From contig NZ_CP047656.1 in the NCBI RefSeq assembly GCF_009906955.1, positions 2,435,501 through 2,499,500 on the forward strand: a stretch of DNA of 64,000 nucleotides. Direction: 5' to 3'. Positions 1 to 9,847 of this stretch are shown here, piece after piece. The position numbers and the translations under genes are program-made. The DNA is from Paraglaciecola mesophila. Its GTDB lineage: Bacteria; Pseudomonadota; Gammaproteobacteria; Enterobacterales; Alteromonadaceae. The notes below the pieces were generated by a model. It searched no databases and was not told the DNA's origin. It saw only the letters and a list, made by a program, of their open reading frames with translations. Positions within the stretch are counted from its first letter, which is position 1; every line of letters begins with the position of its first letter.

Positions 1-183
1 AAGATTAAAACGTTAGAAAGTATTACATCGCTTTTAGTGTCGCTAAAAAGTCACTAATAGGCTTATAAACAAAGGGCTGCGGCGATTTAGATCAGGTAAA
101 AGTATGAATTAGCACAATAAATGAGTGAACTTTAATAGTTTCCTAGACTGCTGAAATTTTGCATACTTAGTTTTTGTAAGCCT

Positions 184-3100
184 TTGACACACGGACGTTT
201 TGTGCAGTTTTTTACTCTTTTTATCAGCCTAATTTTATGCAGTTTTTCAGCGTTATCCGTACCACAAACAGAGCAACAAGCGGTAAAGCGAGATTTTTAC
301 TTCGATAACATTTCACTAGAACAAGGACTAAACCAAGCATCTGTTTATAGTCTAGCGAATGACCAATATGGCTTTACTTGGATTGGCACTCAAGACGGAC
401 TCCATCGTTTTGATGGTAATAGGGTTACCTTAGTTGATCTCAGCCCTAGTTCCTTGCCTAAGTATCGTTACATTCGCGACATTAAGGCTTTCGATGAGCA
501 CCTTTTTGTTGCCACGCTTGATGGTTTGGTCGTCATTGACCAATTAACAGGCAACAAGCAATATGTGGAGCTAACCGGCGCTGGCGTGTACTCCATTACT
601 CAAGTAAGGGATACATTTTGGTTGGGGACGGATCGCGGTATTTATATACTGAACAACGCACTTCATATTGAAGCATTTTATGGTGGTGAAAGCTCGCCCC
701 ACTCTCTCCCCATCAACTATTGCGACAAAGCTAAGCAAACTGAGGAGTGTCACTTCTTCGTACGTAAAATTCTTTATGACACAGAGCGCGAAAAGGTATG
801 GTTTAGTGGCAATAACGAACTGTTTACATACAGCCTAGAAGACCAACAATTTAGCCGTCAGCTATTGAGTCATCAATCCACTCAAAATAACCATATTCAA
901 GATATGTTACTCGATACAGAAGATGGGCTTTGGTTAGCAACCGATAACGGTCTACATTTGATAAGCGCTTCAGGTGAGCACCAGCACATATATGCAGATT
1001 CAGATATACCGGGCACCCTATCAGCTAACCGAGTACTTACACTGGCGTTAGATATAAACAATACTCTGTGGGTAGGCACGCGTCTTGGGTTAAACTTTCG
1101 CTCACTTGATGCGAAACAGCCTTTACAACGTGGCTGGACTAACATCTACAACAACAACTTAAGCAATCATTCACTGCTTAGCAACACGGTACGCAAAATA
1201 GTCCTTGATGAAGCTGGACGTATCTGGGTAGGAACAAACCGCGGTTTATCGGTCACCAATTTACAACGTAAGCAAGTAGCCATTTACCGAGCTACAGACA
1301 GTCAAACTTACAATAACTATATCCTCTCTTTTACTGAGCATCAGCCTGGCGAGTTTTGGGTAGGCACGTTAGCTGGGTTGTATTTGTTCGATGAGAGTCG
1401 CGCTCTACCGATTCCCGCGTTAGCCAAAAATGTTATTTATGACACCTTGCAAATCGGTGACTTTTTATGGGTTGCAGCGCGCAATAACCTGTATCAAATA
1501 CATGCACGCACCCATGAAGTTATTCAACATTTTGACGAAACGAACTCTCCTATTGGCGCTTCATATAACTACAAATTGGCCTTTAAAAACGATACGTTGT
1601 GGATTGGCTCAACAGTAGGTTTAGTTTCTTTTGATACCAACAATCGGACATGGCAAGTTTGGGCAAGCGAACATGCCATTGGCAGAAAAGATATTTATAC
1701 ATTGACGATAAAGGACACAGAAGTGCTAATTGGCACAGGTGCTGGTTTAAGTATTTTTGATTTAAGCAATCATCAGTTTCGCCATTTCGATGAGCATAAC
1801 TCTGAATTAAAGACCGATTGGGTGTTCGATATTACTCCTTGGCGTGACGAGAAGTATTTTGTTGCCACCGATGGTGGGGTATATATTTTCGATAAAAAGC
1901 TCAGCAGCTTTGAGTATCTAGGGATCACTCAGGGTAACGCTTATTCTATTGTGATGCCAAAACCAGCGCCTGATTTACAAGATGACACGCTTTGGGTGAC
2001 CTCGAACAATGGTGTGTATAAGTATTCTGTTCAATCAGGCGTGGCTTTAGTCTTTAAAGAAGAGCATGGTTTATCAAGTAACGAACATAATCTCAATGCA
2101 GCCTTACTGGATAGTCAACAGCGATTAGTGTTGGGAACAATTAATGGTTTTGTAGTGTTTGACCCAAAGACCTTTATCACCAATGAGGCACCGTCTTATT
2201 CACGGGTTATTTCGAGCATTGATTACGCTGAAGACACCTACGACCTGTGGCAAAAAGTCCCGCAAATCACTTCTGTGCCTATGTTTTTGACCCAGCAATT
2301 AACTCTCGATTGGACCGTGCAAGATTTCACTCTCACTTTTAGCAATCCCTACTTTGGCTTAGTTTCGCCTGAGGCTAAAAATATAGATTATCGCACGCCG
2401 AATTTAAGCTTGAGTCGGCTGGAAAATGGTCAATTCACTATCCCTTTATCAACCAAGAACGATGACGTGCTTAGCGTGGAAAAAAAAGGGCATCCTTTAC
2501 TTTCCCCCATCGCCTATTTCGGTTACCTAATCTTAGTTTCGCTACTTATCTTTATCATACTCAAATGGCTGTACGATCGGCGTTATACACGTATGCTGGT
2601 AAATAAAAATCGTATGATTTCTGAACAACACACCCAAATCAAACAACACCTAACCTTCAAGGAAAACTTGTACTTACAAATCCAACACAGTTTTAAATCT
2701 CCTATATTTGCCAGTATTGGTTTATCTAAACAAATAGACAAACGTTTGCAGCAGAGCGAAATACTCACTCATGGCGACATCGATAGCCTTAAACGTAAGA
2801 ACCATAAGTTGCAAAGCGCCCTCAACGACACCTCTGAGTTGATTGATGAACTTTTACAATTAAGTAAACAAGGCTACCAAACGCCGATATTTACTCTGCA
2901 AGCAATACGCCCAACAATACGTAAAACCATTGAATTATTGCAACCTATCGCCCATGACACTGGTGTTTCGATCGAGGTGGAAATCGCCTCGTCCATTCAC
3001 AACGAATTGAGCCTACTCGCCCCAGAAAAAGCCTTGTTTCTGATCCTAGAAAACCTGCTCAGCAATGCCATCAAGTTTTCAGAACAAGGTGGTGTAGTAA

Positions 3101-3363
3101 ATGTATTTGCTGAACTACAAGGCGCACAGTTGCAGGTCAATATTCGAGATAAAGGATGCGGATTTGATGAGCAAGATTTAGAGAAAATTTTTCAGTTACA
3201 TTATCGCTCTAATAGTAATTCATACAAAAGTAGGGGATCCGGTGTAGGCTTAACCAATGTAAAGTCTTTGCTCGATATTCTTAGTGGCAGCATTGATTTT
3301 GTTACTAAAAACAACAACAAAGGCACGAATGTTTGGATTAAAATCCCCCTTAGCGAGACGTGA
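184..3363 (+). CDS. Reg_prop (two-component propeller) membrane sensor histidine kinase
   Basis: This 1059-aa inner-membrane sensor kinase probably phosphorylates the response regulator encoded 57 bases downstream. A signal-peptide-like N terminus (about residues 8-26) leads into a long periplasmic region of repeated units of the type W(I/V)GT..GL, the Reg_prop propeller repeats. A shortened Y_Y_Y-like domain and one membrane span (about 780-800) follow. The HisKA H-box has its histidine near residue 835 (QHSFKSPI). The ATPase domain shows an N-box (ENLLSNAIKF) and G-boxes (DKGCGF, GSGVGL). There is no fused receiver. The residue after the histidine is Ser instead of the usual Glu/Asp. The start is uncertain: TTG at 184 has little ribosome-binding site, while GTG at 202 has ACGGA about 8 bases upstream. 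Related proteins often sense glycans, but the ligand here is unknown. Confidence 0.85.
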   Translation: MTHGRFVQFFTLFISLILCSFSALSVPQTEQQAVKRDFYFDNISLEQGLNQASVYSLANDQYGFTWIGTQDGLHRFDGNRVTLVDLSPSSLPKYRYIRDIKAFDEHLFVATLDGLVVIDQLTGNKQYVELTGAGVYSITQVRDTFWLGTDRGIYILNNALHIEAFYGGESSPHSLPINYCDKAKQTEECHFFVRKILYDTEREKVWFSGNNELFTYSLEDQQFSRQLLSHQSTQNNHIQDMLLDTEDGLWLATDNGLHLISASGEHQHIYADSDIPGTLSANRVLTLALDINNTLWVGTRLGLNFRSLDAKQPLQRGWTNIYNNNLSNHSLLSNTVRKIVLDEAGRIWVGTNRGLSVTNLQRKQVAIYRATDSQTYNNYILSFTEHQPGEFWVGTLAGLYLFDESRALPIPALAKNVIYDTLQIGDFLWVAARNNLYQIHARTHEVIQHFDETNSPIGASYNYKLAFKNDTLWIGSTVGLVSFDTNNRTWQVWASEHAIGRKDIYTLTIKDTEVLIGTGAGLSIFDLSNHQFRHFDEHNSELKTDWVFDITPWRDEKYFVATDGGVYIFDKKLSSFEYLGITQGNAYSIVMPKPAPDLQDDTLWVTSNNGVYKYSVQSGVALVFKEEHGLSSNEHNLNAALLDSQQRLVLGTINGFVVFDPKTFITNEAPSYSRVISSIDYAEDTYDLWQKVPQITSVPMFLTQQLTLDWTVQDFTLTFSNPYFGLVSPEAKNIDYRTPNLSLSRLENGQFTIPLSTKNDDVLSVEKKGHPLLSPIAYFGYLILVSLLIFIILKWLYDRRYTRMLVNKNRMISEQHTQIKQHLTFKENLYLQIQHSFKSPIFASIGLSKQIDKRLQQSEILTHGDIDSLKRKNHKLQSALNDTSELIDELLQLSKQGYQTPIFTLQAIRPTIRKTIELLQPIAHDTGVSIEVEIASSIHNELSLLAPEKALFLILENLLSNAIKFSEQGGVVNVFAELQGAQLQVNIRDKGCGFDEQDLEKIFQLHYRSNSNSYKSRGSGVGLTNVKSLLDILSGSIDFVTKNNNKGTNVWIKIPLSET

Positions 3364-3419
3364 TCTAAGTAGGTTATCGTTGAACGTTTCACAACCATTT
3401 TTCAACACTGTTTGTAACG

Positions 3420-4211
3420 ATGTTAATTGATCATTATTTCACAGAATTAGACAAGTTAACGGAAAACACCCGAAAAGTGATGATCATTGACGACGACAGT
3501 TCAATGACCGACTACCTTGAAGAATTATGCTTGGACCTTAAGGTAGAACCTTTTGTTTTTCATGATGCACTCGTTGCCCTTGATAATATCTCGTTGGTCA
3601 ATCCATCTCTAATTATCGTAGATTGGTTAATGCAGCCGATGAATGGCTTGAACTTCATGCGGGCTGTGCGAAGAAAACACTCTAAAACCGTATTCATCTT
3701 ATTTTTAACCGGTTCAGCGCAAAATGACACCCATAAAAAAGCGCTGCAGCACGGGGCTACTGTTTTCTTAGAGAAAGCAGAACGCTATAGCGATATCCTA
3801 GAAGAGCAAATCAAAACACTTCTTTCAGCTACACCCAGCATGACACAGAGCGAACAAGCTCATCTGAGTGCGCTGGCCATGGATGATAAAGAATTAGCGG
3901 TTTTACTGGATTTTCATCAAGCGGCGCAAAAGCGTATTAAATCTGGTGACAAGCTAAAAGACATATACGCTTTGATGACTCAACCGAAAAGTAAACTGCA
4001 TCCGCTACTTAACAAATATTTTCAGTTATCTAGCCAAGAATACATTATCAGTTATCGACTCTATTTAGCATCTAAACTATTACGCCAATTACCTTCAACA
4101 CAAGATGTATCAGACGCGCTGGGATACTCTAACTCTGCCAATTTTAGTAATGCGTTTAAAGCGAAATATACCGCGCCCCCTTTAAAATTTCTTAAAACTC
4201 TAAGCAAATAA
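3420..4211 (+). CDS. Response regulator with AraC-type DNA-binding domain
   Basis: This 263-aa cytoplasmic regulator is the probable partner of the upstream sensor kinase. The receiver domain (about residues 18-135) has the acidic pocket D24-D26, the phosphoacceptor D68 (IIVDW), T97 and K119. The C terminus (about 175-263) has both helix-turn-helix motifs of an AraC DNA-binding domain; the second reads as VSDALGYSNSANFSNAFK. It should bind promoters and activate transcription when phosphorylated. Kinase and regulator lie in the same direction 57 bases apart, so co-transcription is likely. The target genes are not evident; none of the neighbours is an obvious polysaccharide locus. Confidence 0.88.
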   Translation: MLIDHYFTELDKLTENTRKVMIIDDDSSMTDYLEELCLDLKVEPFVFHDALVALDNISLVNPSLIIVDWLMQPMNGLNFMRAVRRKHSKTVFILFLTGSAQNDTHKKALQHGATVFLEKAERYSDILEEQIKTLLSATPSMTQSEQAHLSALAMDDKELAVLLDFHQAAQKRIKSGDKLKDIYALMTQPKSKLHPLLNKYFQLSSQEYIISYRLYLASKLLRQLPSTQDVSDALGYSNSANFSNAFKAKYTAPPLKFLKTLSK

Positions 4212-4217
4212 AACGAA

Positions 4218-4250
4218 AAAGCCTCGCTTGATAAGCGAGGCTTTGATTTT
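4218..4250. terminator. Bidirectional terminator between the response regulator gene and amtB
   Basis: The nine-base stem GCCTCGCTT / AAGCGAGGC has a short loop. On the minus strand it is followed by TTTTTCGTTTT, a good terminator for amtB. On the plus strand a weaker T-rich run follows, which suits the convergent regulator gene. Confidence 0.85.
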
Positions 4251-4276
4251 TACTTCACACTCTAGAAAGAATGCGC

Positions 4277-4312
4277 AGTGGGTATTATTATTATTATTAT
4301 TGTTTGCCCACT
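4277..4312. repeat. (ATT)n microsatellite enclosed by a 6-bp inverted repeat
   Basis: AGTGGG and CCCACT flank a run of about six ATT triplets plus a few bases. It lies 30 bases beyond the amtB stop codon. The loop is too large for an ordinary terminator. No function is evident. Confidence 0.5.
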
Positions 4313-4341
4313 ATGTGTGTTTTGTTTATCTGAACGCGTGA

Positions 4342-5610
4342 TTAACGACCGGTCGTGAAGTCTGGATAAGCTTCTAAACCACATTCACTAATATCAACAC
4401 CCTCAAATTCTTCTTCTTCAGAGACTCTGATACCCATTACCGCTTTCAGGATTGCCCACACTATCAAGCTAGCAAAGAACACCCATACAAAGATGGTAAG
4501 TGCACCAACAAATTGACCTAGGTACGTTGCGCCGTCGTTTGTTGCAGGTACAACCATTACACCGAAGAAACCAACTACACCGTGAACCGAGATAGCGCCC
4601 ACTGGATCATCAATTTTCAGTTTATCTAGGCTAATGATTGAGAACACTACAATCACGCCACCGATTGCGCCGATAATGGTCGCACCTAGAGCAGATGGTG
4701 TTGAAGGTTCAGCGGTAATCGCTACCAAACCTGCTAACGCACCGTTAAGTACCATGGTTAAGTCTGCTTTTTTGAACAAAACTTTAGCAAGTAATAAAGC
4801 AGCCACGGCACCACCAGCAGCGGCAGCGTTGGTGTTCAAGAACACCATGGCAACTGAGTTAGCGTTAGCAATATCGCCTAACTTCAATACTGAACCGCCG
4901 TTAAAACCAAACCAGCCCATCCATAAAATGAACGTACCTAATGTCGCCATTGGTAAGTTAGCACCTGGAATAGCGTTCACTTTACCATCAGCGGTGTATT
5001 TACCTTTACGAGCACCAAGTAGCAATACTCCTGCAAGTGCTGCAGCGGCACCAGCCATATGTACGATACCTGAACCAGCAAAATCAGAGAATCCGAAATC
5101 ATCGCCTAAGCTGTACATTCCGAAAACAGAGTTACCGCCCCATGTCCAACCGCCTTCCATAGGATAGATAAAAGCTGTCATCACAACAGCAAAAGCAAGA
5201 AATGCCCACAGCTTCATACGCTCAGCCACTGCGCCAGATACAATTGACATCGCAGTTGCAACAAATACGACTTGGAAGAAGAAATCTGATGCGCCTGAGT
5301 ATATAGAGCCGCCTTCAAAACCATCTTCTCGACCAGCGAATTCGCCTAGCGTTTCTGTTACATCAACGCTTTCGATGCCAGTTAAGAAATAGTCGCCACC
5401 GTACATAATGGCGTAACCGCACACTAGGTACATAAGGCAAGAAATCGCAAACAAAGCGATGTTTTTCGTGAGTATTTCAGTGGTATTTTTTGAGCGAACT
5501 AAGCCTGCTTCTAACATTGAGAAGCCGGCTGCCATCCACATAACGAGTGCGCCACACACTAGGAAATAAAACGTATCCATAGCGTATTGTAGGTGAAATG
5601 CTTGTTCCAT
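4342..5610 (-). CDS. amtB: Ammonium transporter AmtB
   Basis: AmtB is an inner-membrane trimeric channel that takes up ammonium. The 422-aa protein has about eleven membrane spans. It carries the twin pore histidines in GSGIVHMAGA and SVHGVVGFFG, and the family pattern MWMAAGFSMLEAGLVRSKN near the N terminus. The C-terminal tail, which contacts the PII protein, is present. The gene lies 20 bases downstream of glnK in the same direction, the usual glnK-amtB operon. When nitrogen is plentiful, de-uridylylated GlnK should bind and close the channel. Expression probably comes from the sigma-54-type promoter upstream of glnK. Translation starts at ATG with AGAGGATAAT just upstream. Confidence 0.96.
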   Translation of the reverse strand: MEQAFHLQYAMDTFYFLVCGALVMWMAAGFSMLEAGLVRSKNTTEILTKNIALFAISCLMYLVCGYAIMYGGDYFLTGIESVDVTETLGEFAGREDGFEGGSIYSGASDFFFQVVFVATAMSIVSGAVAERMKLWAFLAFAVVMTAFIYPMEGGWTWGGNSVFGMYSLGDDFGFSDFAGSGIVHMAGAAAALAGVLLLGARKGKYTADGKVNAIPGANLPMATLGTFILWMGWFGFNGGSVLKLGDIANANSVAMVFLNTNAAAAGGAVAALLLAKVLFKKADLTMVLNGALAGLVAITAEPSTPSALGATIIGAIGGVIVVFSIISLDKLKIDDPVGAISVHGVVGFFGVMVVPATNDGATYLGQFVGALTIFVWVFFASLIVWAILKAVMGIRVSEEEEFEGVDISECGLEAYPDFTTGR

Positions 5611-5630
5611 TATTATTATCCTCTGTATCT

Positions 5631-6044
<414 letters not shown>

Positions 6045-6129
6045 TTATTTAATAAAAATCATATAGTTACAATAAAAAAACCGACTTAAATTGATATACT
6101 GCGCACAGATTTGGTTCAATTTTGGGCAA

Positions 6130-6148
6130 TTGCACCTAATTGGCGCAT
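6130..6148 (-). promoter_or_regulatory. Candidate NtrC enhancer site upstream of glnK
   Basis: TTGCACCTAATTGGCGCAT closely resembles the NtrC dyad (TGCACC-N4/5-TGGTGCA). It is centred about 125-130 bases upstream of the predicted sigma-54 start, a normal enhancer distance. A weaker imperfect dyad lies at 6100-6118. The rest of 6039-6389 holds no gene that I can see. Confidence 0.6.
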
Positions 6149-6407
6149 AAGGTAGAGAGTATATTTTGTATCATCACGTTTCAGTGATTATTTGCCATCA
6201 AATGGATGTAGTTAAAGCAAGATTTATATTCAGATGCGCTAGCGAGAAGTCGAGAAAAACAACGGGAAGCAAAAAACATTAAGCCCAAGTATGGATCATA
6301 CTGCGGCGCGCATCATCTTTACACTACCTTTACATTCAAAGCGCTGAACTTATCGGTTCATCTGTTACTCTATTCTGTTTTACTGCCTTATGCCCATTAA
6401 GGATCGC

Positions 6408-7313
6408 GTGCTTATAACAGAACACTACCCAATGAAAGTGGATTTCAGCCCTAGCCTGCCACCAAGACCCAAACCGAAAGCGGGTACATTATGGATAATT
6501 TTAGCGTCTGTGCTGTTGCATGTAGGCATTCTCTTTCTTGTCGCCCAAACGCCACATGAAATCCCCGACTTCGACACGTCGAAAGACCGCGGACCGAAGC
6601 AAAAACCCATTACCGCACGGTTGATCTTTCCGCCTATTGAGGCGCCCACAGAAGCTGAATCCCCCCCCGTTGACAGCCCTGAGCCTCTTAATAGCCCTGA
6701 GCCCACAGATAGCCCTGAGCCCACGAACAGCCCTGTTTCAGAGCCCAAAGCCACAGCACAACTCGAAGCGCCACCAGCCGTTGTGCAAACACCTGATCCA
6801 GTTGTCTCTTCTGAACCGGAGCCAGAAGCCGTTGTCGAAACAGTTCCATCCCCCTCAAAGACCGAAGTAGCGCAGCCAAAAACAGAAAGTAAAGCAAATT
6901 TCATGCAGCAAGACCCTCTAGCGCCGCCTGAAAGCAGCAAGAAACCCACGCTCGCAGAAGGACAAGAGCAAACCGTTGCAGATAAGGTAAAAGGCCAGCT
7001 ACACAACACTACGCAGCAATCGATCGCTGAGTTAGCAGCAGAAGAAGCGGCACGCTATCGACGTGAGCAAAGCTCTCCTAGCTTGTTAGACAAGCCTGAA
7101 CTCAGTCAGTTAACTGAAGATGAAAAGCTTGAAAAAGAAAATGAGGTGTTGGCAGATTGCTCCAGTTACACAAACAAGGGCGTGGCTGTATTGGCAGGGT
7201 TGATGGGTGGAAACATTAAATGTACCACCACCAATGGTGCGGAATCTTTCATTCAAGACAGACTAAATAAATCAGCCCACCTCCCAGCAATGAAAGATAA
7301 AAAAGACAAGTAG
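6408..7313 (+). CDS. Proline-rich single-span membrane protein, TonB-like layout, unknown function
   Basis: I do not recognise a named family. The protein has about 301 residues: a short basic N terminus, one membrane span (LWIILASVLLHVGILFLVA), a long Pro/Glu-rich stretch and a small C-terminal domain with two Cys (ADCSSYT and NIKCTT). The layout resembles TonB or TolA-type envelope-spanning proteins, but the C terminus does not look like a TonB domain. Four 18-bp repeats encode NSPEPT-like units. A run of eight C residues lies at 6661-6668. Start choice: GTG at 6408 has TAAGGA five bases upstream. ATG at 6390 and ATG at 6432 are alternatives with poorer sites. It is convergent with mrcB. 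Confidence 0.6.
   Translation: MLITEHYPMKVDFSPSLPPRPKPKAGTLWIILASVLLHVGILFLVAQTPHEIPDFDTSKDRGPKQKPITARLIFPPIEAPTEAESPPVDSPEPLNSPEPTDSPEPTNSPVSEPKATAQLEAPPAVVQTPDPVVSSEPEPEAVVETVPSPSKTEVAQPKTESKANFMQQDPLAPPESSKKPTLAEGQEQTVADKVKGQLHNTTQQSIAELAAEEAARYRREQSSPSLLDKPELSQLTEDEKLEKENEVLADCSSYTNKGVAVLAGLMGGNIKCTTTNGAESFIQDRLNKSAHLPAMKDKKDK
6675..6740 (+). repeat. 18-bp tandem repeat coding for Ser-Pro-Glu-Pro units
   Basis: AGCCCTGAGCC-type units begin at 6675, 6693, 6711 and 6729, an exact 18-base period. The fourth copy decays to AGCCCTGTTTC. Six-residue steps keep the frame, so gain or loss of copies would change only the length of the proline-rich linker. Confidence 0.85.
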
Positions 7314-7321
7314 TTCACTCA

Positions 7322-9646
7322 TTAATTACCAAATAAACGTTCCCATAGTGACTTCTTGAGCGGTCCGCGTACTTCTCCATTACATGTTTTCGGTACGGGG
7401 GGCAGCGCATCTAAAATGGCCGGCACACTAATAGTGTTAGCACATCCAGGGCGGCTAAGCGCTCCACTTGCTTCATCGAAATGCGCTATTCCCAGACCTT
7501 TTGGGTAACGCCTAACAAGTGACTTAGGCTGCTGCAGCTTTTGATAGCCAATGAATAACTGCATGGCTCCCGTTGCACCACTTAAATTAATCGGTTCGTT
7601 GTTGTCTTTACCCATCCAAGTTGTCACTAAGATGTTATTGTCAAAGCCGCTGAACCAGCTGTCACGATAGTCATCAGTGGTGCCAGTTTTACCCGCCATA
7701 TTGATGTCGCCAAACGTCTTTCTTATTTGCTTGGCTGTTCCCTCGCGCGTCACTTTATGAAGTGCATAATTTAATAAGTAAGTCGCTTTTAAGTCCGCTC
7801 TTTGCTCGCCTCTGGTACTAAACTTCCATAGTGGCTTATCTCTAGGAGAAAGTACGGCAGTAACCGCATGTAAGGGTATATAGCGTCCGTTATTGGCGAT
7901 TGTTTGATACATTTGGTTGACTTGCATTGGCGAAAAATTTACCGCGCCTAATGTCATAGCAGGGTAAATATCAATAGGTTCGTTCACGCCCAAGCGCCTG
8001 ATCGTCGAGGCAATATCATCTAAGCCCACTTCCATGCCCAAATTTACTGTCGGCACATTCAGTGATTGAGTGAGGGCGTCAACCAAGGTCACTTGGCCAC
8101 GGAATTTTTTGTCCGCATTCTTTGGCTCCCACATTTTACCATAGGTGCTTTTTAGCTTAATCGGCTCGTCTGTAAGGGGCGTCGCTAAGTTATATTCAGC
8201 TGCGCGTTCCAATGCCGTTAAATAAATCGTCGGCTTAATTAATGAGCCAATGGCACGCTTAGCGTCTAAAGCACGATTAAAACCTTGATACTGAGGATTC
8301 GCGTCACCAACAATAGAGCGCACTTCACCACTTTTAATATCAGTGACGACCATAGCGGATTGTAACTGGGTTAATTTCATGCGATTTTGCTGTGCTTTGA
8401 CGCCCGCAGTCACCGCTTCTTCCGCTTTACGCTGCGCGACTGAATCTAAGGTGGTAAACACTTTCAAGCCCGACTCACGCATGTCTGGATCAGTCAACAC
8501 TGTTTTAAGCTCTCTGCGCACTAGATTCATAAACGCAGGATGCTTACCTGACTTTAAGCTTGCCCCTGATGCTAAATTCAAAGGCTGGTTAACTGCGTAC
8601 TCGTATTCATTTCGCTGAAGTTCGTTGTTTTCAAAAAGAATACGCAGTACCAGATTTCTGCGCTCGGTGACACGCTCAGGATAACGTCGAGGGTTATAAT
8701 AAGATGGACCTTTGATGATCCCCACTAGAGTGGCAATCTCAGATACGTTCAGTTCAGCGATTGGCCGGTCAAAGTAAAATAAGCTGGCTAGGCCAAACCC
8801 ATGTACCCCTGTATTTCCATTCTGCCCGAGAAACACCTCATTCAAGTAGGCTTCAATAATTTCATTTTTGCTGTAACGCGCGTCGATGATCAGCGCCATG
8901 AGTGCTTCCTTCGCCTTGCGTACGAGTGACTTTTCATTGGTTAAAAACAGGTTTTTGACCAATTGTTGCGTCAAGGTACTCCCCCCCTGAACAGCACGAC
9001 CAGCAGATACATTGGCAATAAGCGCGCGCAAAATCGACAAAGGCGCAATACCGTAATGCTGGTAAAAGTCCTTGTCTTCAACCAATACTAAGGCCTTGAT
9101 CAAAGACGGTGGTACCCCCTCTAAATTAACCAACATGCGGTCTTCTCGTCCGCTGCTCATCAAGCGGGTAACCAGCCAAGGTTCAAGGTATATTTCATCA
9201 AGTGCTTGGTTACTTTTTAGGTTTCGTAAGCTACTGATGCGGCCATTGGCCAAAGTGATGTCTACCGAAATTTCAGACTCTTGCCCGTGAGGGAAATGAA
9301 ACGCTCTACGCTGAATACGTACCCCTGTTGCTTTTAGTTGATATTCCCCTGTATCGTCAGCGTGGCGTACTTTGCGATACCCCAACAATTCTAGCTCTTC
9401 GACGATTTCCTTTATGGTGATTTCTTGCTTGAGCTCTAAATGCATTGGCCGAGCAAAAATTTGCGCGGGTACTTGCCATTTATTACCACTAAATTGCTTT
9501 ACAATTTGCGCATCTAAATACACTCCGTAGGCGGCAATAACGGCCGCAAGAATAATGAGTAGACGCCACCAATGACGCATTAGCCAACGAAATGGATTTA
9601 ATTTACTCGGCAACGAAGACGGTTTTTTTTGGGGCTTTTTCGGCAT
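7322..9646 (-). CDS. mrcB: Penicillin-binding protein 1B, bifunctional peptidoglycan synthase
   Basis: This 774-aa class A PBP polymerises lipid II and cross-links peptides. It has a cytoplasmic basic tail, a membrane anchor (about residues 29-46) and a UB2H domain (about 60-150). The GT51 glycosyltransferase domain has catalytic Glu near 190 in VEDKDFYQHYG, followed by QGGSTLTQQLVKN. The transpeptidase has nucleophile S468 (GSLIKP), an SLN motif (QSLNVPT) and KTG (AGKTGTTDDYRDSWF). The UB2H domain, the LpoB docking site in enteric bacteria, distinguishes it from PBP1A. Length and motifs are normal. It is transcribed away from hrpB with about 200 bases between the two genes. Confidence 0.95.
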   Translation of the reverse strand: MPKKPQKKPSSLPSKLNPFRWLMRHWWRLLIILAAVIAAYGVYLDAQIVKQFSGNKWQVPAQIFARPMHLELKQEITIKEIVEELELLGYRKVRHADDTGEYQLKATGVRIQRRAFHFPHGQESEISVDITLANGRISSLRNLKSNQALDEIYLEPWLVTRLMSSGREDRMLVNLEGVPPSLIKALVLVEDKDFYQHYGIAPLSILRALIANVSAGRAVQGGSTLTQQLVKNLFLTNEKSLVRKAKEALMALIIDARYSKNEIIEAYLNEVFLGQNGNTGVHGFGLASLFYFDRPIAELNVSEIATLVGIIKGPSYYNPRRYPERVTERRNLVLRILFENNELQRNEYEYAVNQPLNLASGASLKSGKHPAFMNLVRRELKTVLTDPDMRESGLKVFTTLDSVAQRKAEEAVTAGVKAQQNRMKLTQLQSAMVVTDIKSGEVRSIVGDANPQYQGFNRALDAKRAIGSLIKPTIYLTALERAAEYNLATPLTDEPIKLKSTYGKMWEPKNADKKFRGQVTLVDALTQSLNVPTVNLGMEVGLDDIASTIRRLGVNEPIDIYPAMTLGAVNFSPMQVNQMYQTIANNGRYIPLHAVTAVLSPRDKPLWKFSTRGEQRADLKATYLLNYALHKVTREGTAKQIRKTFGDINMAGKTGTTDDYRDSWFSGFDNNILVTTWMGKDNNEPINLSGATGAMQLFIGYQKLQQPKSLVRRYPKGLGIAHFDEASGALSRPGCANTISVPAILDALPPVPKTCNGEVRGPLKKSLWERLFGN

Positions 9647-9696
9647 TTATTGAATACTGTGTCAATGGAGAGATTTCTTTGCCCTATTGTGACATA

Positions 9697-9720
9697 TCCT
9701 ACCTGTGAATACAGGTAGGA
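9697..9720. repeat. Perfect 10-bp inverted repeat upstream of mrcB
   Basis: TCCTACCTGT and ACAGGTAGGA are separated by GAAT. The element lies about 50 bases upstream of the mrcB start and 130 bases beyond the hrpB stop. No T-run follows on either strand, so it may be an operator or a structured leader rather than a classic terminator. Confidence 0.6.
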
Positions 9721-9847
9721 CTCATATAAATAACCGCACTGCGGGTCTATTTTTACATGACAAAACCACTACAGCGCCAACAAATTTACCGCTATAGTGC
9801 CATTCACTACTCCCTCAATCACGGCTTGATTTTACCACAATGTGCGC

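Noticed and set aside
4277..4312. amtB terminator
   Set aside because: The loop is about 24 bases and the stem only 6; the hairpin at 4218-4250 is the better terminator.
4634..5167. 177-codon open frame opposite amtB
   Set aside because: Antisense shadow of a well-conserved transporter; low-complexity Ala/Pro/Thr composition and no recognisable domain.
6425..7009. 194-codon open frame opposite the proline-rich gene
   Set aside because: Ser/Gly-rich mirror of the Pro/Glu-rich coding strand; no start signal.
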